DNA of 64,000 bases from Acidimicrobiaceae bacterium (GCA_027315005.1 DAHUZT010000088.1:1-64000); one strand, 5' to 3'; shown: positions 9,326 through 19,211, counted from the stretch's first letter. Translations and numbers: made by a program. Notes: generated from the letters alone by a model not told the origin.

Positions 9326-10942
9326 ATGACGACCTTCGATGCCGCCTTCGGCGTCGCGGTGCTTGGCGCGGCCGGGACCCTCCCCGTTCTGGCCGGCGTC
9401 GGCCTCCGCCTGGTCGCCATCCCACTCGCTCCCCTGGGCGGGGCCGTCATCGCCGCAGTCGGTGCAGCCGCGGAGCTCGCCATCGGCGGGCCATTCCTGT
9501 CATGGTTCGCCGGACTCTCGCTGCTCGCCGCCGTGGCCGTGCTGGCCAGGTGGATCGCCCACTCGGACTCGCGCCCTTGGCGCTCTGGACGATCAACACC
9601 TCCGGTTGAATGGCCAAAGGCGGCGGGAGGGGGAACGGGTCGGCACTCGCCGGGGTCCGGAGCCGGTCCGACCGCGGTGGTGACAGGTGGTCACTGGCAC
9701 GCCGTCGGGGGGGTGATCGGGGCGACCGCCGTGGCCGCCAGCTGCTCGTTTGGCCTGCGATCGCTGTCTGCGCCTGCCGTCGGTTTCGACGCCCGCACCG
9801 TCTGGTTGATGAGAGCCGGATGGTTCCTCCAGCCCCACCGGCAGCTCCTCGTCGACATGCGAATCCCGAGCCTCGAGCTCTACCAGAGCGCCTATCCCCC
9901 GCTGGTCAGTGCCTCAACGGCGGTGGTCTGGGCCGTGACGGGAGCTCACAGCTACCGACTCGGTGTGGTCGTCATCGCTCTCCTCAACGCCTGTGCCCTG
10001 GCGGTGGCCGCATTTGCCGTGGTCGAATGTGGCCGGCTGCTCTCGGGCCGGCTGCTCTCGGACGGGCCTCTCTCCGGCCCTGCATCCGTCGGTGCCGGTT
10101 CCGGCCCCAAGACGGACCTACCGGACCCTTCGCGGTCCCGGTCTGACGGGACCGCGAAGGTGGTCGCTCTCCTGCCCCTGGCCATAGGCATCGTCGCCGC
10201 CGTGTTGCTCGTGGTCATCGCCTTCGGCATCGTCGGGCCCTTCATGACCAACGGCTACGCCGACCCGACGTGGTCCCTGGCAGCGGTGGGTGCCGTCGCC
10301 TACGGACTCCAGCTACCCGTCCGCCAGTCGGCCGGGGTCACCGCGGTCCTCCTGATGGTGGTCGGGCTGACCAAGATCGAAGGACTGGCGGTGGCCGTCT
10401 GCCTGATCCTGCTGGTGACCGGCCGCAGGATGGCCACCATGGAAAACGCCCGTCGCCATCTCTGGTCGAGACCCGTACTCGACGCCATCCTCGAGCTGGC
10501 GGTCGTGTTCACCTGGCAGATCGCCATCCGGATCACCCACTCCCGCGGAGTTGCGACGACCTTCGCCCCTGCCGGACGGTGGTCCCACCGGATCGGTCCC
10601 ACCATCGATGCCTTGTCGTCCTACCTCCACGTATTCGCCCTCGCGGTTCCGGTCGCCGTGGTCGCCGGACTCCTGATCCCAGGAGTCCGGCGTTCGATCG
10701 GGCTGGCCAACGACCTTTGGGGGTGGGCGGCCGCATCCTCGGCGCTGGCTGTCGTGATCGGTGCCCTGGTCACTGACTCGGGCTCCCTGGCGCCGCTACT
10801 CGCCGGCTCGATCCACCGTCTGACCGAGGCTCCGGCTCTCATCGCTTGGTGGATCATCGCTACCTGGGCGGTCATTGCATCGGCAGCCCCGACCTTGCAT
10901 GCACTGGAGCGGGCCCGTCGACCGCAACAAGCCCCTCCCTGA
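9326..10942 (+). CDS. Integral membrane protein, GT-C glycosyltransferase-like
   Basis: 538 aa multi-TM ORF; SYRLGVVVIALLNACALAVAAFAVV...PLLAGSIHRLTEAPALIAWWIIATWAVI. Confidence 0.7.
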   Translation: MTTFDAAFGVAVLGAAGTLPVLAGVGLRLVAIPLAPLGGAVIAAVGAAAELAIGGPFLSWFAGLSLLAAVAVLARWIAHSDSRPWRSGRSTPPVEWPKAAGGGTGRHSPGSGAGPTAVVTGGHWHAVGGVIGATAVAASCSFGLRSLSAPAVGFDARTVWLMRAGWFLQPHRQLLVDMRIPSLELYQSAYPPLVSASTAVVWAVTGAHSYRLGVVVIALLNACALAVAAFAVVECGRLLSGRLLSDGPLSGPASVGAGSGPKTDLPDPSRSRSDGTAKVVALLPLAIGIVAAVLLVVIAFGIVGPFMTNGYADPTWSLAAVGAVAYGLQLPVRQSAGVTAVLLMVVGLTKIEGLAVAVCLILLVTGRRMATMENARRHLWSRPVLDAILELAVVFTWQIAIRITHSRGVATTFAPAGRWSHRIGPTIDALSSYLHVFALAVPVAVVAGLLIPGVRRSIGLANDLWGWAAASSALAVVIGALVTDSGSLAPLLAGSIHRLTEAPALIAWWIIATWAVIASAAPTLHALERARRPQQAPP

Positions 10943-11021
10943 TCGCATCGAAGCTGCATTGTGATGCCGGTTTGGCGCCGGTGACGACGATCGGCGAGTC
11001 GCGTCGGTCGGCGCGAAGTAA

Positions 11022-12329
11022 TCAGGTCGTCAGATCGCCCTTCACGGTACGGCGCAGGAAGTCGAGGGCGGCAATCGTTGCGTACTGACGAACCCGGTGG
11101 CGATCGCCCGGCACCGCGAACCTGACGGCAGTGGCCGGATGGCCGGGACGGGCGAGCCCGACGAACACCGTCCCCGGTTCGCACCCGTCCTGAGGATCGG
11201 GACCTGCCACTCCGGTAATCGAGAGCCCGACGTCCGAGCCGAGCACCCGCTTGGCCCCCTCGGCCATGGCTTGGGCGGCACCCTCGGTGACCACCGGTCC
11301 TTCGGGCACGCCGAGCAGCGAAACCTTGACCTCCGAGGCATAGGAGACGACCGAACCGCGGAACCATCTGCTGGCACCGGACACGTTCACCAGGCGAGAC
11401 GCGGCCAGTCCCCCGGTGAGCGACTCGGCCAATCCGACGGTCAGGTGGCCCTGGAGCAATGCCTCGGCAACAGCGTTCTCGATGGCCTCGTCATCGACGC
11501 CGAAGACCACGTCGCCGGCCGATCCCTCGAGAATCGACCGGATATGTCGCTCCTCCTCGTCGAGTAGTGCCGATGCGGCGGCGACGTCGGCCGCCCGAAC
11601 GGTGACCCGCACCTTGATCCCCTCGATGCCACTGGCCAGAAAGGCAATGGTGGGACCCGACCCGGCATGGTCAACGGATCCGGTCTCCGTCGCCGCTCCG
11701 GCGTCGAGCTCGGCGATGCGTCCGGCCAGTGCATCGGCCAGCCCCGACTCGCTCATCCCCCAGGTGCGGATGACCCGGCTGGCGATCACTCCGTTGGTCT
11801 CGCTCGCCTCTGCCATTCGCCGCCGCAAGTCGGGCAGAATTCCACGCTCGAACATCTCGGCCATCTCATAGGGAACTCCGGGAACGGCATAGATCACCTT
11901 GTGGCCCACCGAACAGACCAGACCGGGGGCGGTACCGATGGTCTGGGGGATCACGGCGGCCCCGCGGGGCACATCGGCCTGGCGGAGATTGGCATCGGGC
12001 ATGGCCCGACCCCGGGTGGCGAACACCGAACGGAGCCACTCGACGATGTGCTCGTCTCGATCGAGCGGAACCGTCATCACCTCGGCGATCGCCTCCCGGG
12101 TGATGTCGTCGTGGGTAGGTCCGAGACCCCCACACACAATCACCCCGTCGCTACGGGCGAGGGCCGTCCGCAAGGCCAGGACGATGCGCTCCGAGTTGTC
12201 TCCCACCGCCTGGTGGAAATGGGACGACACGCCGGCTGCCGCCAGATGCTCCCCCAACCACTGCGAGTTGGTGTCGGCGATCTGCCCGAGGAGAAGCTCG
12301 GTGCCGACGGCGACGATCTCGATACGCAT
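11022..12329 (-). CDS. cinA: CinA family protein (competence/damage-inducible, NMN amidohydrolase)
   Basis: MRIEIVAVGTELLLGQIADTNSQWLGEHLAAAGV...VCGGLGPTHDDITREAIAEV...GLAESLTGGLAASRLVNVSGASRWFRGSVVSYASEVK. Confidence 0.97.
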   Translation of the reverse strand: MRIEIVAVGTELLLGQIADTNSQWLGEHLAAAGVSSHFHQAVGDNSERIVLALRTALARSDGVIVCGGLGPTHDDITREAIAEVMTVPLDRDEHIVEWLRSVFATRGRAMPDANLRQADVPRGAAVIPQTIGTAPGLVCSVGHKVIYAVPGVPYEMAEMFERGILPDLRRRMAEASETNGVIASRVIRTWGMSESGLADALAGRIAELDAGAATETGSVDHAGSGPTIAFLASGIEGIKVRVTVRAADVAAASALLDEEERHIRSILEGSAGDVVFGVDDEAIENAVAEALLQGHLTVGLAESLTGGLAASRLVNVSGASRWFRGSVVSYASEVKVSLLGVPEGPVVTEGAAQAMAEGAKRVLGSDVGLSITGVAGPDPQDGCEPGTVFVGLARPGHPATAVRFAVPGDRHRVRQYATIAALDFLRRTVKGDLTT

Positions 12330-12355
12330 GGTTCCTCGGGGTTGTCGGGATCTCT

Positions 12356-12988
12356 TCAGGCAGCCGAGCCGGTTCCGTCGGACCTGCGACCCTCGACCAC
12401 GGTCGGCCCACCGACTCGGCCCCGGGCGGCACGGCGACCGTCCAGAAGGTACTGGGCCCCGGTGAACACGGTCAGGGCGGCTGCCGCCCAGATGGCGATC
12501 GAGAGCACGGTACCGTGCGAGGCCAGCGGAGGAGCCAGGCACAGCCCGATGGCCAGATCCTGGAGGGCAGTCTTCACTTTTGCCGAGCCCCTGGCCGGGA
12601 TGGACACTCCGTGACGGCCTACCACCGAGCGGTAGACGCTCATGGCCACCTCGCGTACGGCGATGAGTGCCACCGGGACCCACCACAGAATGCCTTTTGC
12701 CACGAGGGCGAACAGGGCACCGAGGACCACCACCTTGTCGGCCAGCGGGTCGAGGAAGGCCCCGGAGCGGGTGGCGCCCTGACGACGGGCCAACCATCCA
12801 TCGGCACCGTCGGACAGTGCGAGTACGGCCCCGAAGACGAACGTGAACCAGCTCGCCCCCCACAGCATGATGAGGACGATCAGGACGGGTGTGGCCGCCA
12901 GTCGGAGAATGGTGATGCCGTTGGCCGGGGTGGCGAGGGCCGAAGGACCGAACGTGGTGGGACTGACCACCGAAGGGCGGGGCGTCAC
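12356..12988 (-). CDS. pgsA: CDP-diacylglycerol-glycerol-3-phosphate 3-phosphatidyltransferase
   Basis: ATPANGITILRLAATPVLIVLIM...SDGADGWLARRQGATRSGAFLDPLADKVVVLGALFAL; CDP-alcohol phosphotransferase motif. Confidence 0.93.
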   Translation of the reverse strand: MTPRPSVVSPTTFGPSALATPANGITILRLAATPVLIVLIMLWGASWFTFVFGAVLALSDGADGWLARRQGATRSGAFLDPLADKVVVLGALFALVAKGILWWVPVALIAVREVAMSVYRSVVGRHGVSIPARGSAKVKTALQDLAIGLCLAPPLASHGTVLSIAIWAAAALTVFTGAQYLLDGRRAARGRVGGPTVVEGRRSDGTGSAA

Positions 12989-12999
12989 GTCGGCTCCGC

Positions 13000-14460
13000 T
13001 CACCGGACCGCTCCGGACATCCTTCGGTCGCGCTCGTCCCGGAGCGAGGGACGATCGGTTCGAGTGGCGATCACCCGGGCTACCAGATCGGGACCTTCGG
13101 CGCCGGTCACCACCGCATCGACGAAGGTTCCCGGAGCGATGACCGTGGTGGAACCTTCGTGGCTGAGCGTGACGACGCCGTCGATCTCGGGAGCCTCTCG
13201 ATAGGTGCGTCCGGTGCCGAGGGCGTCCACCAGGACGGTCACCGGGCAACCGATGAGCTCCTCTCGCCGGCGGCGGGTGATGGAGTCCTGGAGCTCGCTG
13301 CACTCTTCGATGCGTTCGGCGACCAGTCCGTCGGCAACCTCGTCCCCGAGCCCGGCGGCATACGTCCCGGCTTCGCTGCTGAACGGGAAGAAACCGACCC
13401 AGTCGAGCTCCGCATCGGCGATCCACTCGAGGAGGAGGTCGTGATCGGCTTCCGTCTCGCCCGGATAGCCGACGATGAACGAGGAGCGGAATGCCGCAGC
13501 CGGTTCGAGTGAGCGGATTCTGCGGATCCGCTCGAGAAAGCGCTCTCCTTCCCCCCACCGGCGCATGCGTTTGAGCAGAGGCCGCGACACGTGCTGGAGC
13601 GAGAGATCGAAGTAGGGCACGCCGGTGGCCAGCACGGCCTCGACCAGTCCGTCGTCGAGGGACGAGGGGTAGAGATAGAGCAAACGGATCCACTTCACCC
13701 GTTCGGCAACCGCCGCCATGACATCGACGATGGGCCGGGACCGGCCTGCGGTGCGCCCTGCCGACCGCCCATTGCCCGGCACCGGCGAGTGGTCGAGCCC
13801 GTAGGAAGCGAGGTCCTGGGCCACGAGGACGACTTCGCCAAGTGGGCTGTCCGAGCGGGTCAGCTGCTCGAGCTCGTCGAGGATCGAACCGGTCGTGCGT
13901 GAACGTTGGCTCCCTCGGAACGACGGAATGGCGCAGAACCCACAGTTGCGGTCGCACCCCTCGGCCACCTTGAGGTACGCCCACGACCCCGAAGCTGGTG
14001 GACGGGGGAGATTCAGGAGATCGAACGAGGGGGCAGTCTCGGTAGATCGCCGCAGTTTCGATCCGATCGACACCGGTGTCCGGCGGCCCCCATCGACCGG
14101 TGCTTCGCCAGAGGCCGGTCGGCAGGCGGGGACCGTCCCCGTCAACGACACTCCGAAAGGAGCCACCAGATCCACCTCGGGGAGCGCGTCGGCCAGCTCG
14201 GAACGGTAACGCTCGGCCATGCAGCCGGTCACCACCAGCTGTGAACCGGCCCGCTTGACCCCGGCCAGCCCCAGCACGGTGTCGATCGACTCCTGGCGCG
14301 CCTCCTCGATGAACGCGCAGGTGTTGACGACCACCAGATCGGCTTCCCCAGGGGAACGGGCATGTTCCATGCCCTCGCTGACCAAAGTTCCGGCCAGCTT
14401 GTCAGAATCGACCTGGTTCTTCGGGCAGCCCAACGTCTCGATCCAGTACCGTTCGACCAC
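13000..14460 (-). CDS. rimO: Ribosomal protein S12 methylthiotransferase RimO
   Basis: MVERYWIETLGCPKNQVDSDKLAGTL...KVAEGCDRNCGFCAIPSFRGSQRSR; radical SAM CxxxCxxC and TRAM tail. Confidence 0.95.
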   Translation of the reverse strand: MVERYWIETLGCPKNQVDSDKLAGTLVSEGMEHARSPGEADLVVVNTCAFIEEARQESIDTVLGLAGVKRAGSQLVVTGCMAERYRSELADALPEVDLVAPFGVSLTGTVPACRPASGEAPVDGGRRTPVSIGSKLRRSTETAPSFDLLNLPRPPASGSWAYLKVAEGCDRNCGFCAIPSFRGSQRSRTTGSILDELEQLTRSDSPLGEVVLVAQDLASYGLDHSPVPGNGRSAGRTAGRSRPIVDVMAAVAERVKWIRLLYLYPSSLDDGLVEAVLATGVPYFDLSLQHVSRPLLKRMRRWGEGERFLERIRRIRSLEPAAAFRSSFIVGYPGETEADHDLLLEWIADAELDWVGFFPFSSEAGTYAAGLGDEVADGLVAERIEECSELQDSITRRRREELIGCPVTVLVDALGTGRTYREAPEIDGVVTLSHEGSTTVIAPGTFVDAVVTGAEGPDLVARVIATRTDRPSLRDERDRRMSGAVR

Positions 14461-14675
14461 CCGGACAATCTACCGGCAGACCGGTGGCCCCACCCCCGGG
14501 CCCATCGGACCGGGCCCGACCCGCGCCGTATCGGCGGTAGGACCGGAAGCACCTCTGGGGGCGTGTCCGGAGGGTGAGGGGCGACCCTTGGTAAGGTGAC
14601 GCCGCGCACGGTCGACACGAGCGACCCGGTCGACCCGGCGTCGAAGGCCGGGGCGCAGAGCGCTCGAGCCAACTG

Positions 14676-15863
14676 ATGCCCGATCTCCACACCGCCAACT
14701 CGCCGTCTCGTCGGCGCATCCGCTCGTCGCTCACCGAGGCGGCCTCCGTCACCTGGCTCCCCTGGCTCACCTGCCGGTTCATCGTCTTCGGGACGCTGGC
14801 GCTGGCCCGCTACCTGGTCTCCCACTTCCACCTCGAAGGCGACCCGGCGGGTCGGGTGTCCCACGCCGGCCTTCTGGCCTGGGATGCGGGTTGGTACGCG
14901 AGCATCGCCGCTCACGGCTATCACCCTGTCGCACCTTCGGGGCTGCGCTTCTTCCCACTGTTTCCGATCCTGATCAGCGCGGTGCACCACGTCACCTTGG
15001 TCACCGTCGCCGTCTCGGGCGAAATCCTCTCCAACGGCTTCGCGTTCGTGGCGACCATGGGTATCTACGTGCTCGTACGCTCCGAGCTGGGCGAAGTAAA
15101 GGTGGCCCGGTCCTCGGTGTGGCTGTTGAGCTTGGCACCCGCCGCCTTCACGACGGTGATGGGGTACTCGGACGCGTTGCTGATCCTGCTGTCAACCGGT
15201 TGCTTCCTCGCCCTCCGACGACGGTGGTGGTTCGCCGCTGCTGCATTCGGGTTCCTCGCAGGTCTCGCCCGGCCACTCGGCTGTGTCCTGCTCGTGCCGG
15301 CGCTGATCGAAGCCTCGAGGGGAGTGGTGTGGGCCGAAGGGGCACGACTGCGGCCGGGCCGGCTGGGGACCCGCGAACTCGTCGGTCGGCTGGTGGCCGT
15401 GGCCGCACCGGTGGCTGGGCTGGTGACCTTCCTCGGATGGACGGCTGCGGTCTTCGGTAGCTTCACCAAGCCTCTCACCATCCAGGAGGGATCGAGCCGC
15501 CACGGAAGGCTCACCGATCCGCTGGTGACCATGTATCACGACGTGGCCAGCGTGCTCCACGGCCACCATGTAGGCACCGCCCTGCACGTTCCCTGGGTTC
15601 TGGTGAGCATCGTGCTCGTCATCGTTGCCTTCCGGGTGCTCCCAGTCTCCTACGGGTTCTTCTCACTCGCCATATTGGGTGTGGCGGCCACCGGGACCAA
15701 CCTCGACTCGTTCGAACGCTACGCCCTCTCCGCCTTTCCCCTGCTCATAGCGGCATCGACGCTCGTCCGATCGCGCCGGATCGAGACGACGGTCCTCGTG
15801 CTGTCAGCTTCGTGCATGTTCGGCTACGCACTGCTGGCTTTCCTCGGTGCTTACGTTCCCTGA
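14676..15863 (+). CDS. PIG-V-like mannosyltransferase family membrane protein
   Basis: LLAWDAGWYASIAAHGYHPVAPSGLRFFPLFPILI; multi-TM; typical of the PIG-V family. Confidence 0.8.
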   Translation: MPDLHTANSPSRRRIRSSLTEAASVTWLPWLTCRFIVFGTLALARYLVSHFHLEGDPAGRVSHAGLLAWDAGWYASIAAHGYHPVAPSGLRFFPLFPILISAVHHVTLVTVAVSGEILSNGFAFVATMGIYVLVRSELGEVKVARSSVWLLSLAPAAFTTVMGYSDALLILLSTGCFLALRRRWWFAAAAFGFLAGLARPLGCVLLVPALIEASRGVVWAEGARLRPGRLGTRELVGRLVAVAAPVAGLVTFLGWTAAVFGSFTKPLTIQEGSSRHGRLTDPLVTMYHDVASVLHGHHVGTALHVPWVLVSIVLVIVAFRVLPVSYGFFSLAILGVAATGTNLDSFERYALSAFPLLIAASTLVRSRRIETTVLVLSASCMFGYALLAFLGAYVP

Positions 15864-15976
15864 CCCTCATAGGGTCACAGACGCTCCTTACCGCCCTCCT
15901 CACCGCCCTCCGCTTCGAGGCTTTCGGTTTCTCCCCGCTGATGGCCCGGATCCTCTCGAGCGTGCGAGACCGCTGG

Positions 15977-17026
15977 TCAGCCTGCACTCGCAGTGGGGCG
16001 GAGGACGAGTATGTCCGATTTCGGGGCACGGGCTCGCAGGCGTTGGCGACTTGCCTTCCAGCCGGTCCGGTCGAGCAACATTGCGAAATAGCGGGCGTCG
16101 AAGCCGAGCTCGAGCCAACCGTACCGGCGCATGGACCAAAGCGACAGTCCATCGATCCGCGGCCCCCAGGGGAACGGCATCTCCCCCACCGGCTCGCCGG
16201 CGAGTAAGACCAACCCATCCGGGGCGACGCACTCGTGGAGTCGCTGGAGAAGTAGACGATGGTCGGCGCAGTGATGGAAGCACTCGAAGAACACTGCGGC
16301 GTCGAGCGGCTTTCCGGGTGAGAACGTGAGCATGTCGGCATGCTCCACCGTCAACGTTCCCCCTTCCGGCCGTCGGGCCGAGATCAACTCGCAGAAACCG
16401 GGGTCGATCTCCACCGCGGTGACCTCGTATCCGGTCGCGGCCAGATCGCAGGTCAGGTTCCCCCATCCGGGCCCGTACTCCACGATCGTGGCCGGAGGAA
16501 CGATGCCGTTGGCTCCCAGGCAGCGGAGCACCTGGCCGCGCGCTTCGAGATCCTCACCGACCACCGTGGCCGAACCGGTGCAACCAGGGAAGGGCCGGAG
16601 CAATGCCCCTGCCACATCGATCGGAGAGGTCTCGTTCGACAGCGTGTAGGAGGACCGGCCCGAAATCCGAACGTACAGTTCCCACGCCCAGCGCTCGTAC
16701 TCCCGAGAGAACGGATCGGAGGGCGGATCTCCTGACGGTGCCAGCTCGAACTCCGCCAGACGACTACGGGCCGCGTCCTCCGAGCTGGTGAACAGTTCGG
16801 CCACCTGATCCAGCTCTCCGTCCAGATCTGCGAGAGCGATCCGCCTCGGTCCCGGCCGACGGGCAACCCGGCGGACGCCCCGGCGGACAGAGGGAGGGAA
16901 CGAATCGAATAGGTCGCGGGCAGACCGATCGAGACAGCTGAACAGAAGGTTGGACCGGTGCACACCGGCCCGTGCTCCACTTTCGGTGACGATCTCGAAC
17001 CTCTTTCGGTGGAAGGTCGCAGGCAT
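15977..17026 (-). CDS. Class I SAM-dependent methyltransferase
   Basis: IVEYGPGWGNLTCDLAATGYEVTAVEIDPGFCELISARR...AVFFECFHHCADHRLLLQRLHECVAPDGLVLLAGEP. Confidence 0.85.
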   Translation of the reverse strand: MPATFHRKRFEIVTESGARAGVHRSNLLFSCLDRSARDLFDSFPPSVRRGVRRVARRPGPRRIALADLDGELDQVAELFTSSEDAARSRLAEFELAPSGDPPSDPFSREYERWAWELYVRISGRSSYTLSNETSPIDVAGALLRPFPGCTGSATVVGEDLEARGQVLRCLGANGIVPPATIVEYGPGWGNLTCDLAATGYEVTAVEIDPGFCELISARRPEGGTLTVEHADMLTFSPGKPLDAAVFFECFHHCADHRLLLQRLHECVAPDGLVLLAGEPVGEMPFPWGPRIDGLSLWSMRRYGWLELGFDARYFAMLLDRTGWKASRQRLRARAPKSDILVLRPTASAG

Positions 17027-17102
17027 CGTGCAGTGCGGCAGACACGGCTGACGTGCAGCGTGCCGGCCACCCCCGCCGCTCGTGGTCGACCACAGCCGGA
17101 TT

Positions 17103-17138
17103 CCGGCTGGCCGCTCCGGCTGGCCGCTCCGGCTGGCC
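17103..17138. repeat. 13-bp tandem repeat (GGCTGGCCGCTCC-type), about 2.7 copies
   Basis: ccggctggccgctccggctggccgctccggctggcc upstream of the methyltransferase. Confidence 0.8.
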
Positions 17139-17307
17139 TGCAGCATATTGACACGCCTCACCCTACGGCACCTTCCGCACCGAACCCGTGGGCGGGTCGG
17201 ACATCTCGAGACCGTGAGCCAGAGATGACGCGGTCGATCCGGGGCCCGCTTTGGCTGCTCGTGATCCCGAGACGCATCCAGCTGCCATCAAGACCACCAC
17301 CACCGAG

Positions 17308-17396
17308 CGGAGAGGGAGGGATTTGAACCCTCGGACCCAGTCACCCAGGTCAACTCATTAGCAGTGAGTCCGATTCGGCCGCTCTCGCACCTCTCC
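17308..17396 (-). tRNA. tRNA-Ser (anticodon GCT)
   Basis: Minus strand GGAGAGGTGCGAGAGCGGCCGAATCGGACTCACTGCTAATGAGTTGACCTGGGTGACTGGGTCCGAGGGTTCAAATCCCTCCCTCTCCG; acceptor stem pairs and long variable arm present. Confidence 0.96.
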
Positions 17397-17458
17397 TTGC
17401 GACCTGATCTTACAACGCTCCTCAATTTCTGTATGTCCTGTGCGAAAGATGGTGGTGG

Positions 17459-17706
17459 CTACCGGTGATCGAAGGCGACGCCAAAGCGCTCGCCCGGCCA
17501 AACCTCGAGGTCCTCGACGGCCTGGGTGGACTCGTTGCGATCCAGGTTTCCACTCAGGTACTCAAGCCGGAGCATGCCGAAGACCTCTCCTTCGACGACG
17601 TGTGGAGCCGCACGATGCCCATCGGCACTCAGCCAGTCGCGGATCGTTCGGCGCCGGATCCACCGGGAGCTGCTTCACGGAGACAGGAGGCGGTGACAAC
17701 CAGCAT
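17459..17706 (-). pseudogene. Degraded VapC-like PIN-domain toxin (frameshifted and truncated)
   Basis: MLVVTASCLREAAPGGSGAER / frameshift / IRDWLSADGHRAAPHVVEGEVFGMLRLEYLSGNLDRNESTQAVEDLEVWPGERFGVAFDHR*; one missing base restores a VapC N-terminal half. Confidence 0.72.
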
Positions 17707-18120
17707 CGGGCCACGAGCCACGGTGCCCGTCGAGTGCTGTCCGGATCTCCTCACGCCCCGACCGAGGGCTCCGAAGTTTTCGCCGAGAGGGAGTGGGTAG
17801 GCGGCGGGCTCCGCCAGAAGCACCCCGACGTGCTCGCTACCTCCTTAGACGAGGACGACGTTCGCGACGCCACAGCGAAGTCACCGTTCACGTCGGTGTT
17901 TGAGTGCCGCCGCAATATGCTCTTCATATCTCCCAACGGCCCTTCCCCTACGACCAAGACAAAGAGGCGCCATGGCCTTGCTCGACCCGCTCCAGGTGAG
18001 CACCGACCGCTTCGCCTACGCATGCAGAGTCCTCCGGCCCGCTCGACGGACGTGGCACGCCGACAGCTGCCGACAGCTGCCGACAAGAGCGACATCTCCG
18101 GAAGGTCGTGGTGCGCCCTG

Positions 18121-19005
18121 ATGACCTCCACGCCTGAACCCGACGCGGCGGGAGACATCCAAAGGATGCCAGCGGTGTTCTTCGGGCACGGAACACCGAT
18201 GAACGCCCTCGACCAGAACCGTTACACCGAGGCCTGGCGGGTCTTCGGCGCGGCGATTCCGCGTCCCCGGGCGATCCTCATGGTCTCCGCCCACTGGTAC
18301 ACCAACGCGTCCGCGGTCACGGCAATGGCCCGGCCGAAGACCATTCACGATTTCTACGGTTTCCCCGACGAGCTGTTCGCGGTGGACTACCCAGCGCCCG
18401 GGGACCCCGACCTCGCTACTTCGGTCGTGGACCTGGTGAAGCCGACGTGGGTTGGTAGCGACACCGACAGTTGGGGTCTCGATCACGGCACCTGGTCGGT
18501 GCTGCTCCACGCGTTCCCGACCGCCGACATCCCGGTCGTGCAGCTGTCGGTCAATGCCACCAAGCCACCGGACTATCACCTGGAGCTGGGTGCAGCGCTC
18601 GCCCCGTTGCGCGAGCAAGGCATACTCGTCGCGGCCAGTGGCAACGTCGTCCACAACCTCCACCGCATCGACTGGTCCCGACCTGACGCCGGCTTCGACT
18701 GGGCCCACCGCTTCGACGAGGCCGTGGCCGAGGTCATGACCAACAGCCCCGGCGAGCTGGTCGGCACGGTTGATCACGACGACTTCCCCATGGCTGCACC
18801 GACGCCGGACCACTTCCTGCCGTTGCTCTACGTTGCCGGGCTAGCAGTGGCCGGTAACGAGACGGCGCACGTGCTCGTAGACGGCTATGCCATGGGATCG
18901 CTCTCCATGACCAGCTACGCGCTCGGCTATCACCAGGTCTCCTCCGATGGAACCGGCGGCTCGCCCGCGTTTCCCGAGATTCCGGCCGACGAGACCAACG
19001 TGTGA
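18121..19005 (+). CDS. 4,5-DOPA dioxygenase extradiol-like (LigB-type dioxygenase, YgiD/DODA family)
   Basis: MPAVFFGHGTPMNALDQNRYTEAWRVFGAAIPRPRAILMVSAHWYT...WGLDHGTWSVLLHAFPTADIPVVQLSVN...ASGNVVHNLH. Confidence 0.93.
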   Translation: MTSTPEPDAAGDIQRMPAVFFGHGTPMNALDQNRYTEAWRVFGAAIPRPRAILMVSAHWYTNASAVTAMARPKTIHDFYGFPDELFAVDYPAPGDPDLATSVVDLVKPTWVGSDTDSWGLDHGTWSVLLHAFPTADIPVVQLSVNATKPPDYHLELGAALAPLREQGILVAASGNVVHNLHRIDWSRPDAGFDWAHRFDEAVAEVMTNSPGELVGTVDHDDFPMAAPTPDHFLPLLYVAGLAVAGNETAHVLVDGYAMGSLSMTSYALGYHQVSSDGTGGSPAFPEIPADETNV

Positions 19006-19126
19006 CCGTGGTGTCGGTTGCTCCTCGTGCACCTCGTGCACCTCGAACCTCGCGCACAATCAGGCGTCGGCCCGCCAACCCGAGGCAGAAGCTGCTTGAT
19101 CGGACCGCAACGGCGACCTCCCCCAG

Positions 19127-19210
19127 GTCCGACGTCCGACGTCCGAGGTCCGACGTCCGACGTCCGACGTCCGACGTCCGAGGTCCGAGGTCCGACGTCC
19201 GAGGTCCGAG
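19127..19210. repeat. Heptamer tandem repeat GTCCGA(C/G) x12
   Basis: Twelve consecutive 7-bp units ending one base before the stop codon of the minus-strand HAD gene. Confidence 0.95.
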
Positions 19211-19211
19211 G

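Noticed and set aside
17308-17396. tRNA-Ser as attachment site of the 17.4-26.2 kb decay zone
   Set aside because: The zone lies at the tRNA 5' side, no integrase is visible, and I found no duplicate of the tRNA 3' end; not claimed as an integrated island.
19127-19210. Possible CRISPR array
   Set aside because: 7-bp contiguous units without spacers; no cas genes in the window.
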